This document shows positions 57,621 through 64,000 of a stretch of 64,000 bases of DNA, piece after piece. Position 1 is the first letter of the stretch. Each line of letters opens with the position of its first letter. The DNA lies in NCBI GenBank assembly GCA_016720395.1, contig JADKKR010000004.1, forward strand, positions 62,001-126,000, read 5' to 3'. Position numbers and translations under genes: made by a program. The notes under the pieces are model-generated. The model saw only the letters and a list, made by a program, of their open reading frames with translations, did not search any database and was not told where the DNA came from. This DNA comes from Geobacteraceae bacterium (GTDB lineage Bacteria > Desulfobacterota > Desulfuromonadia > Geobacterales > Pseudopelobacteraceae).

Positions 57621-58487
57621 ATGTCGGACCAGAACACTATCGGAGTCATCGGCGGAAGCGGCCTCTATGATATGGAGGGGCTTGAGGATGTGCAAAGGGT
57701 GCGTCTGAGCACCCCATTCGGCGAACCGTCCGACGAATACGTCACCGGTGTGCTGAACGGCATCCGCATGGCATTCCTGCCCCGCCACGGCCGAGGTCAT
57801 CGCTACCTCCCTTCGGAGGTCAACTACCGCGCCAACATCTACGGCATGAAGACGCTCGGCGTGCAGCAGATCATCTCCGTATCGGCGGTGGGCAGCCTGA
57901 AGGAAGCGATCGCCCCGGGGCATATCGTCATCCCTGACCAGTTTATTGACCGCACCAAAGGCATTCGCAGGGACACCTTCTTCGGCGACGGTATCGTGGC
58001 CCACGCCGGCTTTGCCGATCCGGTCTGTTCAAGCCTTTCGGACACACTGTACAGCGCAGCACTCAAGGCCGGTGCCACGACCCATAAAGGCGGCACCTAT
58101 ATCTGCATGGAGGGCCCGGCCTTCTCCACACGGGCCGAGTCTTTCTCCTACCTTGCCCTGGGGGCATCGGTGATCGGCATGACCAACCTGACCGAAGCCA
58201 AGCTGGCCCGCGAAGCAGAGATCTGCTACGGCATCATCGCCCTATCCACTGACTACGACTGTTGGCACGAACATCATGATGATGTAACCGTAGAGGCGAT
58301 CATCCAGATCATCCACCAGAATGTTGCCATGGCCAAGAACATCATCCGCCATGCAGTTGCCGACATAGCTTCTGACCGCAGCTGCACCTGCGGCAGCTCC
58401 ATGCAGTATGCGATCATCACCGACAAGGCGGTCATCCCTGCTGGAACGAAACAGAAACTGCAGCCGATCGTTGGCAGATACCTCTGA
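57621..58487 (+). CDS. mtnP: S-methyl-5'-thioadenosine phosphorylase
   Basis: A 288-residue phosphorylase of the purine-nucleoside-phosphorylase type that splits methylthioadenosine to adenine and methylthioribose-1-phosphate in methionine salvage. The motifs GVIGGSGLYDM, RHGRGHRYLPSEVNYRANI, CMEGPAFSTRAES and TDYDCWHE fit. GGGAGG precedes the ATG. A PfkB kinase gene follows 19 bases later. Confidence 0.93.
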   Translation: MSDQNTIGVIGGSGLYDMEGLEDVQRVRLSTPFGEPSDEYVTGVLNGIRMAFLPRHGRGHRYLPSEVNYRANIYGMKTLGVQQIISVSAVGSLKEAIAPGHIVIPDQFIDRTKGIRRDTFFGDGIVAHAGFADPVCSSLSDTLYSAALKAGATTHKGGTYICMEGPAFSTRAESFSYLALGASVIGMTNLTEAKLAREAEICYGIIALSTDYDCWHEHHDDVTVEAIIQIIHQNVAMAKNIIRHAVADIASDRSCTCGSSMQYAIITDKAVIPAGTKQKLQPIVGRYL

Positions 58488-58506
58488 TAAACAGGAGAAT
58501 CATTGT

Positions 58507-59424
58507 ATGAGCATCGTTGTTGTCGGCACCGTGGCCTTTGACACGGTTGAAACCCCCTTCGGCAGGGGAGAAAACGTCCTGGGCGGCTCGGCCACCTATT
58601 TTTCCACCTCGGCCAGTTTCTTCACTGATGTCTCGCTGGTCGCCGTTGTCGGAGAGGACTTCCCTGACGAGCACGTGCAGTTCCTTCAGTCCCGCGACAT
58701 AAATACCGATGGCCTTCAGCGCATCCCCGGCAAGACCTTTCACTGGACTGGCAAATACGGCTATGACCTGAATGAGGCTCAGACCCTCGACACCCAGCTC
58801 AATGTGCTGATGGAATTCAAGCCGGACCTGCCGGAAGCCTACCGGGATGCCGAATATCTCTTTCTGGCCAACATTGATCCTGACCTGCAGATGGAAGTTC
58901 TGGAGCAGGTGCGCAAGCCGAAGCTGGTGGCCTGCGACACGATGAATTTCTGGATCTCGTCCAAGCCGGAATCTCTGCGCAAGGTCCTTCAAAAAGTCGA
59001 TATCGTCGTGATCAATGAGGGGGAGGCGCGCCAGTTTACCGGTGAAGCCAACCTGGTTAAGGCTGCCCGCCAGATTATCTCCCTGGGGTGTAAACGCCTG
59101 GTGGTCAAGCGTGGCGAGTACGGTGTCCTGATGTTCACCGCCGATTCGGTATTTGCCGCTCCGGCCTATCCGCTGGAGGAGGTTTTCGACCCGACCGGTG
59201 CCGGAGACACGTTTGCCGGTGGCTTCATGGGCTATCTGGCCAATACCGGCGATCTGTCCGAAGAGGGCATCCGTCAGGCGATCGTATTCGGTTCGGTCAT
59301 GGCGTCCTTCAATGTTGAGGATTTCAGTCTTGACCGCATGAAGCGGCTTGATTACAAGGAAATCGAGGGCCGCTACAAGAGCTTCAAGGCCCTGACCTCG
59401 TTTCGTGACATAGCTCAGCTCTAA
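58507..59424 (+). CDS. PfkB-family sugar or nucleoside kinase
   Basis: A 305-residue kinase starting at the ATG at 58507 (AGGAGA at eight bases; the frame is open 33 codons further into mtnP). The catalytic-base motif FDPTGAGDTFAGGF and the N-terminal LGGSATYFS glycine pair are present. Being next to mtnP suggests a nucleoside or ribose-type substrate, for example adenosine or methylthioribose-like compounds, but this is a guess from position. Confidence 0.88.
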   Translation: MSIVVVGTVAFDTVETPFGRGENVLGGSATYFSTSASFFTDVSLVAVVGEDFPDEHVQFLQSRDINTDGLQRIPGKTFHWTGKYGYDLNEAQTLDTQLNVLMEFKPDLPEAYRDAEYLFLANIDPDLQMEVLEQVRKPKLVACDTMNFWISSKPESLRKVLQKVDIVVINEGEARQFTGEANLVKAARQIISLGCKRLVVKRGEYGVLMFTADSVFAAPAYPLEEVFDPTGAGDTFAGGFMGYLANTGDLSEEGIRQAIVFGSVMASFNVEDFSLDRMKRLDYKEIEGRYKSFKALTSFRDIAQL

Positions 59425-59519
59425 CCCTTTGTTTTATTGACATTGTACGGCTAATTTGCTAGGTTTCGCCTGCATCCACGGCAGATCTCATCCCGATTGG
59501 GATATTCAGGAACCATCGT

Positions 59520-60269
59520 ATGAATCGTGTCATTACCCTCATCCTCCTTCTGTGCATAGCCGGCTGTGCCAGCAACCGTGAGCCGCAGTTCGGCAAGAGC
59601 GATCCCGCCGCATACCATTACCAGATGGGGCTTTCCTACCTGGGCGAGCGCAACTACACCTCGGCGCTGGTCGAATTGACCGAAGCAGAAAAACTTGATC
59701 CGGACAACCCCGAACTGCTCTACAACCTGGGGCTGGCCTATATCGGCAAAAAACGCCCGGATCTTGCAGAGCAACGATTTCAGCGGGCACTGATACTCAA
59801 GCCAAATTATACTGCCGTCCGCAATGACCTGGGAGTTGCCTATCTTGAATTGAAGCGCTGGGACAACGCCATTCAGCAGTTCAAAATTGTGAAAGACGAC
59901 CTCTTTTATGAAAGTAATGAATCTGCGACCCTCAATCTCGGCCTGGCTTACCTTGGAAAAGGTGACTACCCCAAAGCTCTGGAAGAATTGCGCAGTGCTG
60001 TCGCGGGCAATCCGCGGAACCCGGTTTTCAGGATCTCGCTTGGCCGGGTCTGGTTTGCCATGGACAAAACTGAACAGGCTATTGCCGAATATAAAAAAGC
60101 ACTGGAAATCTTCCGGGACTATGGTGATGCTCACTTTTATCTCGGCCTTGCATACCTAAAGCTCAACAATACTGAAGCTGCGCGGGCGTCATTCAAAGAG
60201 ACGGTCCGTATTATTCCCGAAAACGAACGTGGACGCTCCGCACTGGAATACCTGGATCTTCTGAAGTAG
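59520..60269 (+). CDS. TPR-repeat lipoprotein
   Basis: A 249-residue lipoprotein (lipobox IAGC, C16) made mostly of tetratricopeptide repeats, for example YHYQMGLSYLGERNYTSALVEL and NPELLYNLGLAYIGKKRPD. TPR lipoproteins of this size include PilF/PilW-type pilus assembly factors, but no pilus genes are nearby. A RodZ-like gene follows 11 bases later, suggesting a shared role in envelope assembly. Confidence 0.8.
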   Translation: MNRVITLILLLCIAGCASNREPQFGKSDPAAYHYQMGLSYLGERNYTSALVELTEAEKLDPDNPELLYNLGLAYIGKKRPDLAEQRFQRALILKPNYTAVRNDLGVAYLELKRWDNAIQQFKIVKDDLFYESNESATLNLGLAYLGKGDYPKALEELRSAVAGNPRNPVFRISLGRVWFAMDKTEQAIAEYKKALEIFRDYGDAHFYLGLAYLKLNNTEAARASFKETVRIIPENERGRSALEYLDLLK

Positions 60270-60280
60270 ACGGGACACCC

Positions 60281-61147
60281 TTGCCGAACATTGAGAACAA
60301 CATGGTCGATCCTTCAGCAACATCACCGGGTGCCATACTCAAGCGTTGTCGTGAATACCACGACCTGACGCTGGAAGAGGCCGAAGAATCGACCAAGATT
60401 GGTATAAACTATCTCACTGCCCTGGAAGAAGACCAGATCAGTCAGTTTTCGAGTCTGGCGTACCTCAAGGGTTTTTTACGGATCTACGCCACCTACCTCG
60501 GACTCAACCCTGATGACATGATCCGTCTGTTCGAGAAGCTGTATTCGGCCAGAACCGGGAAGGGCGACCACCCTGCAAGTAATAGCGGTGCTGGCGACCA
60601 GGCTCCGCCTCGAAAACGATTCCCGCTCCAGAAGCTTGCCATGCCGGCTATCATCCTTGTACTGATAATTATCACCGCAACCTTCATCAGTCGGTCTCCC
60701 TTAACCCCTGTTCACCAAGCCCCACCCGCATCACCCGTAACACCGGCAGCGACCTCGCCCATACAGCAGACACATTCCTCTGCCCGGCAACCTGGTCCCG
60801 CAAAAAAAACGGATGATGCCATAGTTGAGCCGAAACGGGGTGATGTGCTTTTACCAGTCCAGAACGGGGTACAAAAGCCGGCGATAGAAAGCATCAAGGG
60901 CTTCGTTGTCCGCTTAAAGGTCACCCAGAGCGGCACATTGACAGTCCACATCGACGGGTCCACCTCCCAGGCCTACGAGCTTGTCGTAGGAGACAGTATC
61001 GAGTGGAAGGCCGACCGGACCATCACTCTTGAATTGTCCAATGCAGGAGGAGTTGATGCCGAATTGAACGGCAGGCAGCTTAAACCGTTCGGGCTTCCGG
61101 GCAAGCCCGCCACTGTCGTTCTTGATTCTGAGGGAATCAGGCCGTAA
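60281..61147 (+). CDS. RodZ-like helix-turn-helix membrane protein
   Basis: A protein of up to 288 residues: an N-terminal Cro/C1-type helix-turn-helix (about 15-75, GAILKRCREYHDLTLEEAEESTKI), a Pro/Arg linker, one membrane helix (about 115-137), a Pro/Thr-rich segment and a C-terminal DUF4115-like domain (LKVTQSGTLTVHIDGS, VLDSEGIRP). RodZ links the MreB cytoskeleton to cell-wall synthesis; the match is by domain order. The start is uncertain: TTG at 60281 or ATG at 60302. Confidence 0.8.
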   Translation: MPNIENNMVDPSATSPGAILKRCREYHDLTLEEAEESTKIGINYLTALEEDQISQFSSLAYLKGFLRIYATYLGLNPDDMIRLFEKLYSARTGKGDHPASNSGAGDQAPPRKRFPLQKLAMPAIILVLIIITATFISRSPLTPVHQAPPASPVTPAATSPIQQTHSSARQPGPAKKTDDAIVEPKRGDVLLPVQNGVQKPAIESIKGFVVRLKVTQSGTLTVHIDGSTSQAYELVVGDSIEWKADRTITLELSNAGGVDAELNGRQLKPFGLPGKPATVVLDSEGIRP

Positions 61148-61265
61148 CCGGCAGGGTTTCCGAGCATTCAGGGACCTCCGCTCACCCTCCCGTCAATCTT
61201 TCCGCTGCTGCAGTGCGTTTTCCGGAAGGCAGCCCCCCAATAAACCTGGAATAAATCTTCGTAAC

Positions 61266-61307
61266 TTGACACCACTCCACTCCGTGCTAGACTCTGTACT
61301 ATAGTAC
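61266..61307 (+). promoter_or_regulatory. Promoter and palindrome before the response-regulator cluster
   Basis: TTGACA (61266-61271) and TAGACT (61288-61293) with a 16-base spacer, followed at once by the perfect 12-base palindrome GTACTATAGTAC (61296-61307), which would cover the transcription start. This looks like a sigma-70 promoter with an overlapping operator. Confidence 0.55.
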
Positions 61308-61323
61308 TGAAGGGGAGCACTCC

Positions 61324-61737
61324 GTGGCAGAAAAGATGAAACGCATACTGGTAGTGGATGATGAAGAGAATGCCCGCATCGCCCTCTCTAAAATACTGAC
61401 CCGCGAAGGCTATGATGTCGCTTCGGCCGGAAACGGGTACGAAGCACTCAATTACCTGCGCGACAAAGAAGTGGAACTGATCATTACCGACATAAACATG
61501 CCGGAAATGAACGGCATGGCCTTCCTGAGGGAATTGAGCCGCAGTCACCCTGCCAGCAATGTGATCATGGTCACCGCCTATGGTGAGGTGGAGTCCTATA
61601 TAGAGGCCATGAACCTGGGAGCTTTCGAATACATCAATAAACCGGTCAAATTCGAAGAACTCCACAAGATCATCCATAAAATCTTCAAACACACATCACA
61701 TGTTCATCACAAGGAGATACCGCATGAAGCCGTTTGA
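61324..61737 (+). CDS. Single-domain response regulator
   Basis: A 137-residue CheY-like receiver with the acidic pocket VVDDEEN, phosphoacceptor D56 (ITDINMP), the conserved Thr (MVTAYG) and Lys (INKPVKF). The C-terminal extension after the receiver is short and basic. The GTG start has GGGGAG upstream. The last 14 bases overlap the UspA gene. No output domain is present, so it acts by protein contact or as a phosphate sink. Confidence 0.88.
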   Translation: MAEKMKRILVVDDEENARIALSKILTREGYDVASAGNGYEALNYLRDKEVELIITDINMPEMNGMAFLRELSRSHPASNVIMVTAYGEVESYIEAMNLGAFEYINKPVKFEELHKIIHKIFKHTSHVHHKEIPHEAV

Positions 61738-62179
61738 AAAGATCCTGACCGCCATCGACTTCTCTGCAAGCTCTGATTTCGCCTTTGAATACGCCCTGAC
61801 GCTGGCCAGACAATTTCAGGCCGAGTTGATGGTTATGCACGTCATTAACGAGCCGGTAGACCTGCGTGGATTCTATGTCCCTCACATCTCGTTCGAACAG
61901 CTGGAGAAGGAGATTGAGGAGGGTGCGGAAAAAATGATGGAAAAATTCTGCGCAACCAAGATGGGGGACTTCACCAGCTACACAACCGTGGTTGTAGCCG
62001 GCATACCCTATGAAGAGGTTCTCAGAAAAGCTGAAGAGACCGGCGCATCACTGATCGTACTCGGTACGCATGGCCGTACCGGGATAGACCATCTCATCTT
62101 CGGCAGCACCGCTGAAAGGGTCGTCCGGAGCGCTACCTGTCCCGTTCTCACAATTCGCATGCCTGTCAGCGAACCATAG
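61724..62179 (+). CDS. Universal stress protein (UspA family)
   Basis: A 151-residue UspA-fold protein. The ATG at 61724 has AGGAG upstream and begins KPFEKILTAIDFSASSDFAF; the C-terminal ATP-binding signature LGTHGRTGIDHLIFGSTAERV is clear. It lies between a response regulator and a receiver-kinase hybrid, so it may be part of a stress-signalling unit. Confidence 0.93.
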   Translation: MKPFEKILTAIDFSASSDFAFEYALTLARQFQAELMVMHVINEPVDLRGFYVPHISFEQLEKEIEEGAEKMMEKFCATKMGDFTSYTTVVVAGIPYEEVLRKAEETGASLIVLGTHGRTGIDHLIFGSTAERVVRSATCPVLTIRMPVSEP

Positions 62180-62188
62180 CATTCTGAT

Positions 62189-63385
62189 GTGCCCGACATG
62201 AACGAAACCTCCCCGCAGGACAGTAAGGCGACCGTCGTCGTAATTGATGACGACGTCCATATTCTCGAGTTGACCTCCCTGATCCTCACCAGGCGCGGAT
62301 ACCGGGTATTCACGTCACCCACGCCTGATGACGGCATGCAGATCATTGCAGCACAAATGCCGGAGCTGGTCCTGCTTGATTACATGATGCCGGGGATGGA
62401 CGGCCTGACTGCCCTGCTCGAAATCCGTACCCGCTTCCCTGACACCTACGTCGTCATGTTCACCGGCAAGGGGAGCGAACAGATCGCGGTTGAACTGATG
62501 AAGGGAGGTGCATCTGAATATATCCTCAAGCCCTTCAACAACCGGGATCTGGCCGAACGCCTTGACAACGTTCTTCGAATCCGTGAAATAGAACTCCACA
62601 ACAGGTCGCTCCAGCAGGAACACGTCCGCCTCCTCCAGGAGATCGACAACTGGAACAAGGATCTTCAGAAGCGGGTGCGTGAGAAAACCGATGCACTCCA
62701 GAGGGCCCAGTCAGAGATTGCCCAGTCCGAAAAACTTGCGGCCCTGGGCTATCTCTCTGCCGGCATGGCCCATGAGATCCGCAACCCGCTCAACTCGATC
62801 TCGCTGTTCATCCAGCTTATGCGCCAGAATACGACTGACACCGAACAGCTGGAATATCAGGGTAAGATTCTCAAAGAAATTGACCGCATAGATGACATTA
62901 TCCGCAAACTGCTGGATGCCTCCCGCCGCACCCGCACCATTACCAACGATATCGCAATTGACCGGGTCATCGACAATGCCCTGGAGGTCTTTTCTCCACA
63001 GATCGAAACCGGCAAGATCAGGGTGTCACGCTCCTACTGCGATGCACCTCCACCCATCAAAGCCGACCCGGTCGAACTGGAACAGATCTTCACCAACCTG
63101 TTCCTCAATGCACTGGATGAGATGCCCTCAGGCGGGCGCCTTGACATACATATCTCCCAGGAAAACGGTCGGGTTGTGGTCAGAGTCGGGGACAGCGGCG
63201 GGGGGATTCCTGCAGACACGCTGCCCATGATCTTCGACCCGTTTTTCAGCACAAAGACGCGCGGCACCGGAATGGGTCTGCCGGTTGTCCAGCGCATCGC
63301 ACGTATCTATGAAGGCAACATAACCGTTGAGAAGACCTCTGCCGCCGGGACAGTTTTTCGCCTTGACTTCCCTGCCTGCAGCTGA
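62189..63385 (+). CDS. Soluble hybrid receiver-histidine kinase
   Basis: A 398-residue protein with an N-terminal receiver (about 15-130, phosphoacceptor D64), a coiled-coil linker, and a HisKA/HATPase kinase (H195 in [28 protein letters not shown]). There is no membrane segment, so it senses through its receiver or a partner. The GTG start is 10 bases after the UspA stop. Confidence 0.9.
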   Translation: MPDMNETSPQDSKATVVVIDDDVHILELTSLILTRRGYRVFTSPTPDDGMQIIAAQMPELVLLDYMMPGMDGLTALLEIRTRFPDTYVVMFTGKGSEQIAVELMKGGASEYILKPFNNRDLAERLDNVLRIREIELHNRSLQQEHVRLLQEIDNWNKDLQKRVREKTDALQRAQSEIAQSEKLAALGYLSAGMAHEIRNPLNSISLFIQLMRQNTTDTEQLEYQGKILKEIDRIDDIIRKLLDASRRTRTITNDIAIDRVIDNALEVFSPQIETGKIRVSRSYCDAPPPIKADPVELEQIFTNLFLNALDEMPSGGRLDIHISQENGRVVVRVGDSGGGIPADTLPMIFDPFFSTKTRGTGMGLPVVQRIARIYEGNITVEKTSAAGTVFRLDFPACS

Positions 63386-63456
63386 CTCGTATTCCCCTTC
63401 CCTTTTTCATCCGGTTTGGTGTATTATCCCTTCTATTACTGCTCGCGAGATAGGTC

Positions 63457-63855
63457 ATGGACAACTCACCCTACAAGATTCTGATCATAGACGATGACCC
63501 CTTCTTTTTGAAAGTGCTCGGCGATGCCTTCAGCGAAAACGGTTTCACCGTATTCAACGCCAACGACGGTATCGAGGGGGTCAAGGTCTTTCTGGAGAAA
63601 GCCCCCGATGCAATTATTTCAGACCTGGTCATGCCTCGCATGGGCGGAGTCAGCACCTGTATAGAAATCGGCCGGCTGGCCGGCGAAAACCCTCCGATTA
63701 TTGCACTGCTCACCTCAATGTTCCAGGAAGCACCTCATGAACACGACGTACCGGAAATGGGCGCCAAGGTTCACATCCCCAAGTCCACAAAACCGATGGA
63801 CATTGTCATATTGATCGAACAGCTTCTCGCTCGAAAAAAATTCCAGCAAAGCTGA
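63457..63855 (+). CDS. Single-domain response regulator
   Basis: A 132-residue receiver-only protein: IIDDDPF, phosphoacceptor D56 (ISDLVMP), and a Lys near the end (IPKSTKP). The usual Thr/Ser position is in LLTSMF. It follows the hybrid kinase by 71 bases and is its likely partner. Confidence 0.87.
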   Translation: MDNSPYKILIIDDDPFFLKVLGDAFSENGFTVFNANDGIEGVKVFLEKAPDAIISDLVMPRMGGVSTCIEIGRLAGENPPIIALLTSMFQEAPHEHDVPEMGAKVHIPKSTKPMDIVILIEQLLARKKFQQS

Positions 63856-63861
63856 GCGTCC

Positions 63862-64000
63862 ATGCCGTTTATCTATCGCAATCTCGCCGTTTCCCCGCAA
63901 ACCGAGGAGGAAAGCCTGCCGGCATTGGTGGCCTCCCTGATCGGGCTTCCGGCAACGTCCCTCAGCGGCTTCCATATTGTCCGCAAAGGTGTGGATGCCC
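63862..64000 (+). CDS. Start of a probable FAD-dependent dehydrogenase (partial)
   Basis: From the ATG at 63862 the frame reads PFIYRNLAVSPQTEEES, then PALVASLIGLP and GFHIVRKGVDA to the window edge. This N-terminal pattern (a short segment ending VRKGxDA) resembles uncharacterised FAD-dependent dehydrogenases (COG2509 type). Only 46 codons are visible, so the call is tentative. Confidence 0.5.
   Translation, partial: MPFIYRNLAVSPQTEEESLPALVASLIGLPATSLSGFHIVRKGVDA

Overview
The window comes from a Geobacter-type bacterium (order Geobacterales, Desulfobacterota). It carries an unusual load of multiheme c-type cytochromes, homologues of the Geobacter inner-membrane quinol oxidoreductases ImcH and CbcL, a CobA-HemD fusion in a hem operon, and many two-component and chemotaxis proteins. 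Gene order and codon use look chromosomal. I saw no transposase, phage gene, CRISPR array, rRNA or tRNA.

Region by region: (1) 1-8.8 kb is core metabolism: Hsp33, TruA, a thioredoxin pair, then a tetrapyrrole operon (precorrin-2 dehydrogenase, CcsA/HemX-like protein, hemA, sfsA, hemC, cobA-hemD). (2) 9.0-17.6 kb, minus strand, looks like an outer-membrane electron conduit: a beta-barrel protein, a 5-heme lipoprotein, a lipoprotein with 16 heme-like motifs (six non-canonical), an NHL-propeller protein and a 968-residue cytochrome with at least 22 motifs. (3) 17.9-25.1 kb holds an ABC exporter with no conventional start codon, an Omp85-like lipoprotein, a histidine kinase/NtrC-type pair and threonine dehydratase. 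(4) 25.3-35.2 kb holds trxB and three separate inner-membrane quinone/cytochrome modules: an ImcH-like cytochrome, a Cbc4-like complex (tetraheme cytochrome, four-cluster ferredoxin, NrfD) and a CbcL-like cytochrome b/c fusion, plus a large polytopic membrane protein of unknown role. (5) 35.5-42.8 kb is mixed: an aminotransferase, small redox proteins (zinc ribbon, rubredoxin, ferredoxin), an MBL hydrolase, CoaBC, a family-4 uracil-DNA glycosylase and an NlpC/P60 protein. (6) 43.0-45.6 kb is a cheR-mcp-cheW module. (7) 45.8-52.3 kb is an HME-RND metal efflux operon ending in a PII-like gene. (8) 52.5-59.4 kb holds a 23S rRNA methyltransferase, asd, leuB, metK, mtnP and a PfkB kinase. (9) 59.5-64 kb holds a TPR lipoprotein, a RodZ-like protein, a cluster of response regulators with a UspA protein and a receiver-kinase hybrid, and the start of what looks like an FAD-dependent dehydrogenase.

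How it fits together: the hem operon supplies heme and siroheme. Heme is attached to the cytochromes encoded in regions 2 and 4. The region 4 modules would pass electrons from menaquinol to the periplasm, and the region 2 conduit could carry them across the outer membrane to extracellular acceptors. The pathway assignment is inference from family architecture; the heme motifs, membrane segments and operon layout are read directly from the sequence.
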